A stretch of DNA of 64,000 nt, taken from assembly GCF_030316895.1 (NCBI RefSeq), contig NZ_JASZYV010000002.1, positions 62,001-126,000 of the forward strand, read 5' to 3'. Below are positions 34,587-43,620 of the stretch, piece by piece. Both the position numbers and the translations under genes were made by a program. The DNA comes from Variovorax dokdonensis. Lineage in GTDB: Bacteria; Pseudomonadota; Gammaproteobacteria; Burkholderiales; Burkholderiaceae_C. Every line of letters begins with the position of its first letter. Positions within the stretch are counted from its first letter, which is position 1. The notes beneath the pieces are model-generated. The model had not been told where the DNA came from. It made no database searches and saw only the letters and a list, made by a program, of their open reading frames with translations.

Positions 34587-35686
34587 TTCCCAGGAAGGCG
34601 CTGGTCGTCGGCGCAGGCTTTGCAGGCAGCGTCGTCGCACGCGAACTGGCCGAAGCCGGCCAACACGTCCGTGTCATCGATAAGCGCACGCACGTAGCCG
34701 GAAATGCCTTCGACGAGACGGACCCGCAGGGTGTGCTCATCCACAACTACGGCCCCCACATCTTTCACACCAATAGCGAACGCGTGTGGAACTACCTCTC
34801 TCGTTTCACCGAGTGGCGTCCCTACGAGCATCGCGTGCTAGGTGTGGTGGATGGCAAGCTCTACCCGTTCCCAATCAATCGCGACACACTCAACCGGCTC
34901 TACGGGCTGGATCTTGATGAGGCTGGCGCGGCAGCCTACTTCGAGCGTGTGCGCGAGCCGCGCGAGCCGGTGCTCAATAGCGAAGATGTGGTGCTCAATA
35001 GCGTGGGGCGCGATCTGTATGAGAAGTTCTTTCTCAACTACACGCGTAAACAATGGGGACTGGAACCTTCGCAACTCAAGGCCGGAGTAGCCGCGCGTAT
35101 TCCCGTCCGGGCCAACGCCGATGATCGCTATTTCACCGACAAGTTTCAGGCGATGCCAATTAATGGCTATACAAAGATGTTCGAAGCCATTCTTGACCAT
35201 CCAAACATCCATGTGGAGGTCGGCATCGATTTTGCGCACGTCCGGAGCCAAGAGGTGTTCGACCACTTGGTCTACACAGGACCAATCGATGCGTATTTCG
35301 GCTATTGCCACGGACGTTTGCCGTACCGGTCGCTGCGCTTCGAGCATGAGCACCTGCCAGGTGTGGCCCAATTTCAGCCTGTGGGGACGGTGAACTATCC
35401 GAACGATCACGCATTCACGCGCATCACCGAATTCAAGCATCTGACTGGGCAGCAGTGCGCCGGCTCGTCGATCGTGCGCGAGTATCCGCAAGCGGAGGGC
35501 GATCCGTACTACCCAATTCCCAGCGACGGCAATGAGGCGCTCTTCAAGCGTTACCAAGCCTTGGCTGAAGCCGAGCCGAACGTGACATTCGTGGGCCGCT
35601 TGGCCGAATACCGCTACTACAACATGGATCAAGTTGTGGCGGCCGCGTTGGCCGTTGCGGGGCGTCTCGTAGAGAGCCACCGTTGA
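34571..35686 (+). CDS. glf: UDP-galactopyranose mutase
   Basis: FAD enzyme of 371 residues that converts UDP-galactopyranose to UDP-galactofuranose, the donor for Galf residues in bacterial surface glycans. The dinucleotide-binding motif is LVVGAGFAGSVVARELAE, followed by family blocks HIFHTNSERVWNY, NYTRKQWGL, the active-site arginine region ARIPVRANADDRYF, PINGYTKMFE and RLAEYRYYNMDQVVAAAL. It overlaps the upstream GlfT-like gene by 16 bases and the downstream GT4 gene by 4, so the three form a coupled unit. Confidence 0.95.
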   Translation: MENQVIPRKALVVGAGFAGSVVARELAEAGQHVRVIDKRTHVAGNAFDETDPQGVLIHNYGPHIFHTNSERVWNYLSRFTEWRPYEHRVLGVVDGKLYPFPINRDTLNRLYGLDLDEAGAAAYFERVREPREPVLNSEDVVLNSVGRDLYEKFFLNYTRKQWGLEPSQLKAGVAARIPVRANADDRYFTDKFQAMPINGYTKMFEAILDHPNIHVEVGIDFAHVRSQEVFDHLVYTGPIDAYFGYCHGRLPYRSLRFEHEHLPGVAQFQPVGTVNYPNDHAFTRITEFKHLTGQQCAGSSIVREYPQAEGDPYYPIPSDGNEALFKRYQALAEAEPNVTFVGRLAEYRYYNMDQVVAAALAVAGRLVESHR

Positions 35687-36828
35687 CTCACGAAAACTTG
35701 CGCGTTGCTTTTATCTGCAAGCGGCGCTACATGGGCAAAGACGTGATTCTCGACCGCTATGCGCGTCTCTACGAGATTCCGAGGCAACTTGCACATCTTG
35801 GTCACGACGTGTCTGCGTGGTGTCTTGACTACCAAGGGACGGAAGCAGGTTCCTGGGAACACGATGGCGGCGTAGGTCGGCTGCGTTGGCGATCCCAGCC
35901 CATCCGCCCGTGGTTTCTGCCGCCGCTGCTCACCTATCCGTCACGGCTGCTGCGCCAGTTGCAAGAATTTGCGCCTGACGTGCTGATCGGTGCCTCGGAC
36001 ATTCCGCACGTCGCCATCGGTAGTTGGCTGGCCGGCCATCTGGGCTGCGCCTATGTGGCGGATCTCTACGACAATTTCGAGGGTTTTGGCCAGGCGCGCA
36101 TTCCGGGCTTCGTTGGCGCGCTTCGCCGGGGCGTTCGCCGAGCCGATCTGGTCATAACCACGAGTGAACCACTGCGCGAATACGTGCTTGCCAACTATCC
36201 GCCGCGCGGGGAAGTGGTGCCGATGCCCAGCAGCGTGGACCTGCAGATCTTCTGCCCAATGGACCGCGGCGCTGCACGCAGGGCGCTAGGCCTGCCACCC
36301 GATGCCACGCTAGTTGGCACTGCTGGGGGCCTTCATCGCGAGAAGGGGGTCGAGCCGCTCTATGAGGCGTGGAGTCGCTCGTTGTCGAAGCACGACCACA
36401 TCCACCTTGTTTTGGCGGGACCTTTGGATCCGTCCTGCCCCCTGCCCACTGGTGACCGCGTGCACTACCTGGGTCAACTCGGCCATTCGGAGGTGGCCAC
36501 GCTCTTCAACGCTCTGGACGTAGGGGTGATTTCAGTATTGGACACACCATTCGGCCGCTACTGTTTTCCACAGAAGGCCTATGAGATGCTTGCCTGCCGC
36601 TTGCCAGTCGTGGCTGCCAACGTGGGCGCAATCGGCACGCTGCTCGCGAAGTACCCAAATCTTCTCTTCGCACCTGGAAGCTCAGAGGGGCTGGCTGGCG
36701 CAGTTCTGTACCAATGTCGTCAGGGCGTCAGGGTAGAGCTTGAGGTTCAGGATTGGCGGGCCCTGCTTGCGCCCATCAACGAGAGGTTGACGAACATTCG
36801 CCACGCGCCACGTGGGCACTTTCAATAG
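35683..36828 (+). CDS. GT4-family glycosyltransferase
   Basis: Protein of 381 residues if TTG 35683 is used (overlapping the glf stop as TTGA). ATG 35731 would remove the conserved N-terminal strand VAFICKRRYMGKDVILDR, so TTG is preferred. GT-B fold: ADLYDNFEGFG in the acceptor half, then VGTAGGLHREKGVEPLYEAW, LAGPLDP and YCFPQKAYEMLACRLPVVAANVG in the donor half. It acts on the same glycan as its neighbours; donor unknown. It is the last gene of the island before a 456-base gap. Confidence 0.83.
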   Translation: MTHENLRVAFICKRRYMGKDVILDRYARLYEIPRQLAHLGHDVSAWCLDYQGTEAGSWEHDGGVGRLRWRSQPIRPWFLPPLLTYPSRLLRQLQEFAPDVLIGASDIPHVAIGSWLAGHLGCAYVADLYDNFEGFGQARIPGFVGALRRGVRRADLVITTSEPLREYVLANYPPRGEVVPMPSSVDLQIFCPMDRGAARRALGLPPDATLVGTAGGLHREKGVEPLYEAWSRSLSKHDHIHLVLAGPLDPSCPLPTGDRVHYLGQLGHSEVATLFNALDVGVISVLDTPFGRYCFPQKAYEMLACRLPVVAANVGAIGTLLAKYPNLLFAPGSSEGLAGAVLYQCRQGVRVELEVQDWRALLAPINERLTNIRHAPRGHFQ

Positions 36829-37284
36829 CCCGCATAGAGAGCCTTCAACCCAAGTAACCATCAAGGCTAGCCAACAGCCCAAACTCATACTACGCGAGAG
36901 GTGCGCCCTTATCTACAACGTGTAGCGGAACAGAAGCGAAGGAGTCCGCGACACCCCGCATGCTTCGCCGCCTGCGGCGTGTGATCGCCAGCTGGACAAA
37001 GCCAATCATCGAGGCCGCTGTTTCGGTGTGGCCTCACGCCGCCGCTAGTGAACTCAGGTTGGCGTTTAGGCCAGGGCCATCGCAAGTTTGGCGAGCGATG
37101 TTCCAGGGGCTCAGCACTCGGCCGGTGCCCGCTGATTCATGCCCTGCCCGTGTCGGCGCCTACTACCCGGCTCAGCTTCTTGGATGAAGTCGCCCTTGCT
37201 CATTGATGGAATTCTTGCCGTCGGCAGGGCTTCAATTAAGGCGAGGTTGGCCGGGCGCACACGCTGGCTCGCGTACTTTTCCGT
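36829..37284. other. Intergenic boundary between glycan island and minor-pilin region; no gene recognised
   Basis: 456 bases between two convergent genes. The longest open frame here (36960-37187, 75 codons) has no recognisable motif, no good ribosome site, and an Arg/Ala composition like a random GC-rich frame. No intrinsic terminator, tRNA or insertion-sequence end is visible. It may be a junction scar where foreign DNA joined the chromosome. Confidence 0.6.
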
Positions 37285-40200
37285 TCAGTTCACCAACTCA
37301 CGCCAAGAGGTTCGATGCGCACTACCGCCACCCGTCGGCGGCACTGTGGGCGGCGTGACTTGGTCCTTATCGCCATTGCTGTTCTGGATGATCAGTCGCA
37401 CGTTGCCGTTGGTGTCTTTGATCCAGCTCATGCCGACGATCAGCTGCTTTGCCCGCCACAAGACGCCAGACGGATTGTTCTGGACAACACCGCCGTTGGT
37501 CACGTTCAAGTAGTACAGCCAAGACGCGCCACCTGAGTCACAGGCATCGCCGCTTGGAATCGCGGATGCCACAACCAGCGTGCTGTATTGCAGCGCCATT
37601 GCAGTTGAAACACGCTCAGACTGATGCGGCAGGTCGACATACCAGCCGCCTTTGGTCTTCCAATCGACCGCCTTGTTCGTCAGCGCGACCTTCGTCGAAT
37701 CTCCCTTGTAGTCGGAGAATGTCTGAACGACGAAGTTGGTGGCATCTTGGCGAACATCGCCCCATCCCGTCGTCGTCAGGGTGTCTTTCACTGCGTAGAT
37801 GCTCTGCTGAGTGGTGTCAGAGATATCGCTCACGCCAAGATATCGGCCGGTCGCCACGACAACTCCAGGCTTGCCATCCACCTCAATGGTCTCGGGCTTA
37901 GTTGAAATCGGCTGAGGCGTTCCATTGACAGCAAAGTTCGCCAACTTCATCGCGGCACGATTGGGCGCGACAAGGTTGTCGATGTCAAAGCGCCACAGAT
38001 TGCCCTTGAGGTCGCCACCGTAGAAGCGCTTAGTGGTGTTGTCTGTCGGGCTGTCGATCCAGGCATTGATCTTCGCCATGCCGCTGGGACTGGTCGAACT
38101 TCCTTCGCTCGTGGCAATGTCAAACAGTCGTGCGCCCGTATACGCGTTCAAGACGTAGAGGTGGCCTCGACCGTCACCATTGGAATCGGCCCCGTTGTTG
38201 TAGCCCGATGCAAAGGCAACAACCCACGTGCCGTCCTTCTTCTTGGTGATCACCGGGTTGCCGAACGACAGTCCCATGTTCGTGTCGGTGAATTCCCAAA
38301 GCGATACCGGATTCTCGGGATCAGTGATGTCAAGTGCGTAATAGCCGCGCCCACCGGAGTTGAACCCGCCAACGACGATGGTCTTCCACACGCCGTTGAC
38401 CTGTACATCGCCCATCACGGGGGCGCCGTCGACAAAGTATTGATGCCCCGTCGCGTAGTTGCTGTTGGCCAACTTGTACATGTTCGCCATCACTTGGCCA
38501 GGCACGTACGCCCACAGTTCCGTACCACCGTCGTCCCCGCTTGCAGAGAAAGCGTGAAGCATGCCGTCGTTGGCGCCTACATAGACCACAGGCTTACGTG
38601 TTGCGTTGCTCGAGGCAAAGCTCGCGTAGCCGTTGTCCGAGTATGCAAATGGCGGCTTGCCAACGTGGACCGGTGCGCCATTGATGATGTCGCCTAGAAC
38701 ACTGGACCGTTGGCGGTACAGGGCTTTGCTTGCACCGGTGCTTGCGCTCTCTCTCGTGCGATCGCCGCGCAGGTAGTTCACCAACTCGGAGCCGCTATTG
38801 GCTAAGGCGACTTCGTCCTGCGTCAAGCTTGCACACTGTGAGGCCACGGGGACTTGCGAGCAGATATTGCTGAAGTATCCCTGCTGAGTCGAACTGAGGT
38901 TTGGATAAACGAACGGCTGCAGTGTTCCCGCGCTACCCCTGAAGTAAATATTGCGCTGGGCGGGCGCCTTTGAACTGAGCTTTGCCTGTGCCGACCAGGA
39001 GTAGTTGGTCGCGATCGTGCCGTCTTCAGGGGTCAGCTTGAAGGCCAGCAAGTCACCCGTCCAGGTCTGCGTTGTATAGCTTGCCTGGTACACGTAGTTG
39101 TTGTCGCCCGCAACAAGTTCCAGCGCGCTGGTGGACGCTGCCGATGCAGAGCCGTTGGTTGCCTGGACGTCATTGATCACACCGTTGATCGCGTCGCTCA
39201 GCGCATTTGCATTCTGAGCCGAGTAGTAGCGCCCACGACCGTTGACCGCAGCGTGCCAGAGATCGTCAACAGTCATGGCATCTTGGCCGCCGCTGGAGGG
39301 TGTCGGCCACTTGAGCTCGCCAGTAGTGAGTTTGCGATAGGTGTCCGATGGTGCGAGATAGTCGCGGGTATAAGGCAATGTGCCGCTCACACCGAGGCCG
39401 ACGGTGAAGGTATTCAGATGCTGCCAGTTGGCCGAGTCGGAGCCCGCAGCGCGCACGATGTTGTCGCAAACGTCTTGATTGCCGCCTGAGCTATCGGACG
39501 TGCAATTCCCGTTCCCGCTCGTGCGCAGGTCGGTGTTGTAGTAGTACTGCGCGACGTCGGCGAGAGTGTTCGAACTACCTCCGCTTCCGACAGTGTTGGT
39601 CGAAGGAGTGCCTGCCACGTACAAGCCAAGGTCGCCCGGGTCAGGCGACGTGTTTGTATAGGTCGGACTGCTGGGACTCCAGCCGCCCCAGGAAGCCGGG
39701 CTAGGGTTGGAGTACGTTGGCACGCCCGTTCCCACTGCGTTTTGGTAGGTTGTTCCGGTACTGATGGTCTGATAGCTGCTGGCACTGTCCGCGTCGCCCG
39801 TATCTGTCAAAATCGTGTCCGTGGTTCCGTTCTGCCAAGACCCATAAGTGACCGGGCCGTCCGTGACGGTCGGCGTTGCACCGTCAATCGAGACCGAGGT
39901 CCGCGTGAAGGTTGCCGTCGTCGTCTGCGGCGTAGAAAACCTTTGCGTCTGCGTCTGTGTATAGCGCTGCGTCACTGTGGTGACGGCGTACTTGCCCTTG
40001 TTCGGGTTGTTTGGCTTGGGTGTGGTCGAAACGGTTACCACAGTGCGCGTCCACGTGCGCGTTCGCGTCTGCGTGTTGCTGTTCCGGTGGCGCGTGATAG
40101 GAGAAGGCGAGCTATAGACCGTGGTGGTAGTGGCCGTCGTGATGGAGCTGTCGCGCATGGGGCGATCAAGCGTGCCGTCCTGGTTGCCAACGGCCTGACC

Positions 40201-41262
40201 GTTCAGCTTGTAGCCACTGCCCGAGTTCCAATAGCCGTCTGTGGAAAGCAGCGCGTAGTTTCGCTGGCAGGAGTACTGCATCGGATCGTAAGTCTGGCCC
40301 GATCCCAGCTTGGCGTAGTACGTGCCGACCCGCGAAAGCGCTGCTCGAAGCGGCGTGCTCCCATTGGGCGCCGCTGAGTAAAGGCTGGAGTAGAACTTTG
40401 TCTTCTGAGTGCCGTCGAAGTCCTTGACGTCACGGAAGGTGAGGTTCGTACCATCGTCAGTCACACGAGTGTTCGTGTCGCCGTTGTCGTTGATTGTGGT
40501 AAAGCCCACGCGATAGCTGGCATCGAGTGCCTTCACGGCGTGGCCCATGGCCGAGCGCATCAAGAGGTAGCGCTTGCGATAGTACGAATACCAGTTTGCA
40601 TACTTCTGCTGCACCGCGGCCGATTGGGCGCTGACGTCTACTCTGGTGAACTTCCCATTGCTTGCCGCAGATGCAGACGGATCGTAGGTGCTCGAATTTC
40701 CTGGCGCCACCTTAGTGCTGCACTCCTTGTAGAAGTCGGAATCGGTGTCTACGTCGCCGCTCTTGTAGCTCCAGCTCATCGGCGTCTCCGAGCCGGTGTA
40801 GATGAAGTAGAAGTTCTGAGTCAGGTCCTTTTTTGTGCCGCTGTTTGGCGTGTAGCCATCAGGGGGCGCAGACTTCACATTGATGTTGGCGTAAGAGGCG
40901 CCAGACGCGTCCAAAGGAGGCGGGTAGCTTCCATTCGGGTCAAACGCGACGCCGTTGCATTGCGGCGAGTAATAGCCGTACCAGTTCAGGTAGGCTTGGT
41001 CGCTCGTGCCTGACGAAACACCCAAGTCGTCCGGCATGTAGCTCCAATTCATCGAGCCCGAGTTGTCCAAGATGAACATCAGGTTCGGTTTGGCTTGCAC
41101 CGTAGGCCTCGTAGCAAGCGGTTCACTGGCCAGATCAGTACTCTGGCCGTACGCAGGCTGCATCAACGCGCCGGCGAAGACTACGAGGAGCGCCGAAACC
41201 CCAATCGCGAATAAAGATTGCGATGCCGACCGGAACTGTGGGCGAATTCTTGTGTTCGTCAT
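37285..41262 (-). CDS. pilY1: PilY1-type pilus tip adhesin/biogenesis protein, operon 1
   Basis: Secreted protein of 1325 residues with a signal peptide (about 1-40, ending AYG). The N-terminal part has a VWA-like MIDAS sequence LMFILDNSGSMNWS. The C-terminal half is the PilC/PilY beta-propeller (YVGANDGMLHAFSA, WAYVPGQVMANMY, GGFNSGGRGYYALDI). It has a calcium-binding-type loop DSNGDGRGHL near residue 1020 and ends with the usual SWREL. PilY1 sits at the pilus tip, binds surfaces in a Ca-dependent way and primes pilus assembly with minor pilins. Between about residues 368 and 547 lies a Thr/Ser-rich low-complexity insert absent from the paralogue at 45615-49130. The start is supported by AAGGA upstream. 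Confidence 0.93.
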   Translation of the reverse strand: MTNTRIRPQFRSASQSLFAIGVSALLVVFAGALMQPAYGQSTDLASEPLATRPTVQAKPNLMFILDNSGSMNWSYMPDDLGVSSGTSDQAYLNWYGYYSPQCNGVAFDPNGSYPPPLDASGASYANINVKSAPPDGYTPNSGTKKDLTQNFYFIYTGSETPMSWSYKSGDVDTDSDFYKECSTKVAPGNSSTYDPSASAASNGKFTRVDVSAQSAAVQQKYANWYSYYRKRYLLMRSAMGHAVKALDASYRVGFTTINDNGDTNTRVTDDGTNLTFRDVKDFDGTQKTKFYSSLYSAAPNGSTPLRAALSRVGTYYAKLGSGQTYDPMQYSCQRNYALLSTDGYWNSGSGYKLNGQAVGNQDGTLDRPMRDSSITTATTTTVYSSPSPITRHRNSNTQTRTRTWTRTVVTVSTTPKPNNPNKGKYAVTTVTQRYTQTQTQRFSTPQTTTATFTRTSVSIDGATPTVTDGPVTYGSWQNGTTDTILTDTGDADSASSYQTISTGTTYQNAVGTGVPTYSNPSPASWGGWSPSSPTYTNTSPDPGDLGLYVAGTPSTNTVGSGGSSNTLADVAQYYYNTDLRTSGNGNCTSDSSGGNQDVCDNIVRAAGSDSANWQHLNTFTVGLGVSGTLPYTRDYLAPSDTYRKLTTGELKWPTPSSGGQDAMTVDDLWHAAVNGRGRYYSAQNANALSDAINGVINDVQATNGSASAASTSALELVAGDNNYVYQASYTTQTWTGDLLAFKLTPEDGTIATNYSWSAQAKLSSKAPAQRNIYFRGSAGTLQPFVYPNLSSTQQGYFSNICSQVPVASQCASLTQDEVALANSGSELVNYLRGDRTRESASTGASKALYRQRSSVLGDIINGAPVHVGKPPFAYSDNGYASFASSNATRKPVVYVGANDGMLHAFSASGDDGGTELWAYVPGQVMANMYKLANSNYATGHQYFVDGAPVMGDVQVNGVWKTIVVGGFNSGGRGYYALDITDPENPVSLWEFTDTNMGLSFGNPVITKKKDGTWVVAFASGYNNGADSNGDGRGHLYVLNAYTGARLFDIATSEGSSTSPSGMAKINAWIDSPTDNTTKRFYGGDLKGNLWRFDIDNLVAPNRAAMKLANFAVNGTPQPISTKPETIEVDGKPGVVVATGRYLGVSDISDTTQQSIYAVKDTLTTTGWGDVRQDATNFVVQTFSDYKGDSTKVALTNKAVDWKTKGGWYVDLPHQSERVSTAMALQYSTLVVASAIPSGDACDSGGASWLYYLNVTNGGVVQNNPSGVLWRAKQLIVGMSWIKDTNGNVRLIIQNSNGDKDQVTPPTVPPTGGGSAHRTSWRELVN

Positions 41263-41279
41263 TAGGAACGCTTCCTTCG

Positions 41280-42014
41280 TCAGAAGTGAACGATTGTTTC
41301 GGTGAAGCTGGTGGTGTTGCGAGCGCCCTTGACGCGGACAACAATTCGGAAGAAGGGGCTGGACGTGCCAGTAAGTCGAGCGTTGTCGACGTAGTTGAGC
41401 TCACCGCGCTTGGTTGCCTTGCCACTGGTACCGGACAGAGGCCGAGAGCAAACCACGGTTGGGTTGATCGTGAAGTCGCCAGGCTTGGAGCACAGCCTAA
41501 AGATGATGAACTTGGCCTCGTTTCCATTGATCTTTGCAGCTGTAGATGCAGGCGTCAGCGTGCACTTTGCAAAAGAACCCGAAGACGCACTGGCGCACGA
41601 ATCGCCATCCCAATTGACCAATTGCCGCGTAGATGACGAGGCAGCTTGATTTCCAGTGACGTCGAGTGGGCCGAGAAGAATGTCGTCCTTGCTCGAATCA
41701 TTCAGCTCGCCGGCAACGTAGTCGTATTGCTGGTTTGATGCGTAGTACCCGCTTGCACTTACGTCCAGATTGAGGCTTGCCGCATTGGCGGTCAGCCAAT
41801 CGATGGCCTCGCGAGTCGCTTGGTCAGCTGCCGCAGTGGCGTCCTGTTTGAACCCGATGTTTCCGAGAACCAGCGCACCGGTGTCGACCGTTCGTACAAG
41901 TGCGAGAGTAGAAAGCAGCAAGGCGACGAGCGTGATCAACGCGAACAGCAGGGAAACGCCCCGCTGCCGAGCGCCTGCGCGGTGGCGTTCAAATGGAGTA
42001 TGGGAATTCAACAT
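41280..42014 (-). CDS. pilX: Minor pilin PilX, operon 1
   Basis: Protein of 244 residues. A basic leader ends at G19 (GARQRG), followed by VSLLFALITLVALLLSTLALV. Position +5 is not Glu, as is usual for PilX/GspK-type tip pseudopilins. The soluble domain has paired cysteines and ends TIVHF. PilX is part of the minor-pilin complex that with PilY1 starts pilus assembly. ATG 42014 was chosen since residues upstream of it overlap pilW and do not fit the family. It lies 7 bases after pilW and 17 bases before pilY1. Confidence 0.9.
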   Translation of the reverse strand: MLNSHTPFERHRAGARQRGVSLLFALITLVALLLSTLALVRTVDTGALVLGNIGFKQDATAAADQATREAIDWLTANAASLNLDVSASGYYASNQQYDYVAGELNDSSKDDILLGPLDVTGNQAASSSTRQLVNWDGDSCASASSGSFAKCTLTPASTAAKINGNEAKFIIFRLCSKPGDFTINPTVVCSRPLSGTSGKATKRGELNYVDNARLTGTSSPFFRIVVRVKGARNTTSFTETIVHF

Positions 42015-42021
42015 AGAAGAG

Positions 42022-43167
42022 CTATGAGTTCCAAAGCACATTGCGCAATGGCACGATGGTGTCGTATACCTTGTATCGATAGTGCTTCCAGTCGGCGTCA
42101 CCGATCACCGTGAGCGCGATGCACTTGGATCCGTTGCAGTCGTAGGTTGTCGGTCCACTCACGGTGGCGGCGGTCCCGACGTCCCACGCAGGCGCACTTT
42201 GCGTTACTTCTTCTTTCTCGAATTGGGTGCTTCGAGCGACTATGGCAATGCGCACTGCGACGACCTGCTGCCATTCGGCGTTCGTCGTTGGTGTTGTGTC
42301 GTTGAAGGCGTCGACCACACCGTCGCCATCGGTGTCTTTTCCGTAGAGAGCTTGGAGATTGACGACGTTAGAGAAGAGTTCTTGACCTGCGCCGACGCTG
42401 CCATCGGCGGTAGATCGCTCAGTCATCTGAAGATTGCTTCCCGCATTGATGGAGTAGGTCCGCAGAACCATATTTCCCATGTTGAGGAGGTAGCTCCGCG
42501 GCTGCGTGGCCAGCGAACTACCGACATACTGCCCCGCGGGCATGATCGAACTCTGATTCCAGTTTCCAGCAGCCTGCGGAATTCGTGTCTTGCTGAGCGG
42601 TGTTGTCGAGTCGTCGGTGGCCGAGAACATCGTGCACCACCAATTTGCGCTGTCGGTCTCCCAAAGAAGACTTGGCGGAACGACGATCATCAGATCACCG
42701 GCCTGGACACCCAGAGAGCTCTCCACAAAGAATGAAGAGTCGGAAGCAGCGTGGTTGGAGGTGACCGGAATCGGTGCCGAAGAGCCAGTCGTGTTGGCTT
42801 GGAGGATGGTGATGGCGTCCGCGGCTCCGTCCGCGCCGTTGTCGATGGCGACGGGCACGAGGGGAAAAGTGATCTGCGCTCCACTTGCGCCGTACTTCGC
42901 CTTGACACTGCAGCCCGTGGCATCAGGGCTGGATATCGCGCCGTAGCCAGCATGTTGAATGTCCCGTTGAAGCGTGAACATTGCCAAGGCGCCGTTGACT
43001 TGTGCGCTACTACCCGACGCGACCGTCCGGGATTTGCCCTCGGATACGGCAAGCACTTGTGAGATCAGCAAGACGGTGACCATGCCGAGCACAAGGCCGA
43101 CCATCAACTCGATCAGCGTGAACCCACCATAAGCGAGCCGCAGGTTAGTGCGATAGATGTTGCGCAT
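42022..43167 (-). CDS. pilW: Minor pilin PilW, operon 1
   Basis: Protein of 381 residues. The class III leader MRNIYRTNLRLAYGG is cut at G15, followed by FTLIELMVGLVLGMVTVLLI with Glu at +5. The rest is a large beta-rich globular domain ending YDTIVPLRNVLWN, a tail shared with PilW2. A DTDGDGVVDA loop near residues 277-286 looks like a dockerin/EF-hand-type calcium site, which PilW2 lacks. It works in the PilVWX-FimT/PilY1 priming complex at the inner membrane and pilus tip. Its start lies 1 base before the pilV stop. Confidence 0.92.
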   Translation of the reverse strand: MRNIYRTNLRLAYGGFTLIELMVGLVLGMVTVLLISQVLAVSEGKSRTVASGSSAQVNGALAMFTLQRDIQHAGYGAISSPDATGCSVKAKYGASGAQITFPLVPVAIDNGADGAADAITILQANTTGSSAPIPVTSNHAASDSSFFVESSLGVQAGDLMIVVPPSLLWETDSANWWCTMFSATDDSTTPLSKTRIPQAAGNWNQSSIMPAGQYVGSSLATQPRSYLLNMGNMVLRTYSINAGSNLQMTERSTADGSVGAGQELFSNVVNLQALYGKDTDGDGVVDAFNDTTPTTNAEWQQVVAVRIAIVARSTQFEKEEVTQSAPAWDVGTAATVSGPTTYDCNGSKCIALTVIGDADWKHYRYKVYDTIVPLRNVLWNS

Positions 43168-43168
43168 G

Positions 43169-43606
43169 CTAGTCCGTGTTTCTGGCAACCGTGGTGTGAG
43201 TGACGTATCGGTGGGTGTCGCCGCTTGGCACCTTCCATTCAATCGTCACAGCCACGTCGCCGGTCGCTGCATCGATCGCCATGGTGGCAGTGCCGTTGGG
43301 AAGAACACTTGAAGTGCGATTGCGCCACTCTTGGCAACGCGTCACCCCTTCGCATGAATCACCGTCATAGGCGGCCATGTTGACGCGATCTGCCCAAAGC
43401 CTTGCGACGCCTTCGTTGGCCAGATAAGCCGCATCGGCGCGAAACTTCGAGTCGGTCTCGGCCTTGGTCATTGAGGTCTGCAAACCAATCAGGCCGAGCA
43501 CCCCGAGCATGAAGACCAGAAGCGCCACCAGCACTTCGATCAGCGCAATACCGCGACTGTCTCGGGAAGAGCGAAGTGGACGATTCAAGCGCTTAGTTGA
43601 GTTCAT
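43169..43606 (-). CDS. pilV: Minor pilin PilV, operon 1
   Basis: Protein of 145 residues with a leader ending at G19 (SSRDSRG), then IALIEVLVALLVFMLGVLGLIGLQ with Glu at +5, and the PilV-type pattern LANEGVARLWADRVNMAAYDG. Two cysteines (SCEGVTRC) may form a disulphide. It is a minor pilin of the tip/priming complex. ATG 43606 is supported by GAGGAGA six bases upstream; in-frame residues before it are not family-like. Confidence 0.92.
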   Translation of the reverse strand: MNSTKRLNRPLRSSRDSRGIALIEVLVALLVFMLGVLGLIGLQTSMTKAETDSKFRADAAYLANEGVARLWADRVNMAAYDGDSCEGVTRCQEWRNRTSSVLPNGTATMAIDAATGDVAVTIEWKVPSGDTHRYVTHTTVARNTD

Positions 43607-43620
43607 GGAGATCTCCTCGC

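Noticed and set aside
36960..37187. 75-codon open frame in the island junction
   Set aside because: No ribosome site, no motif, and composition typical of random GC-rich sequence.
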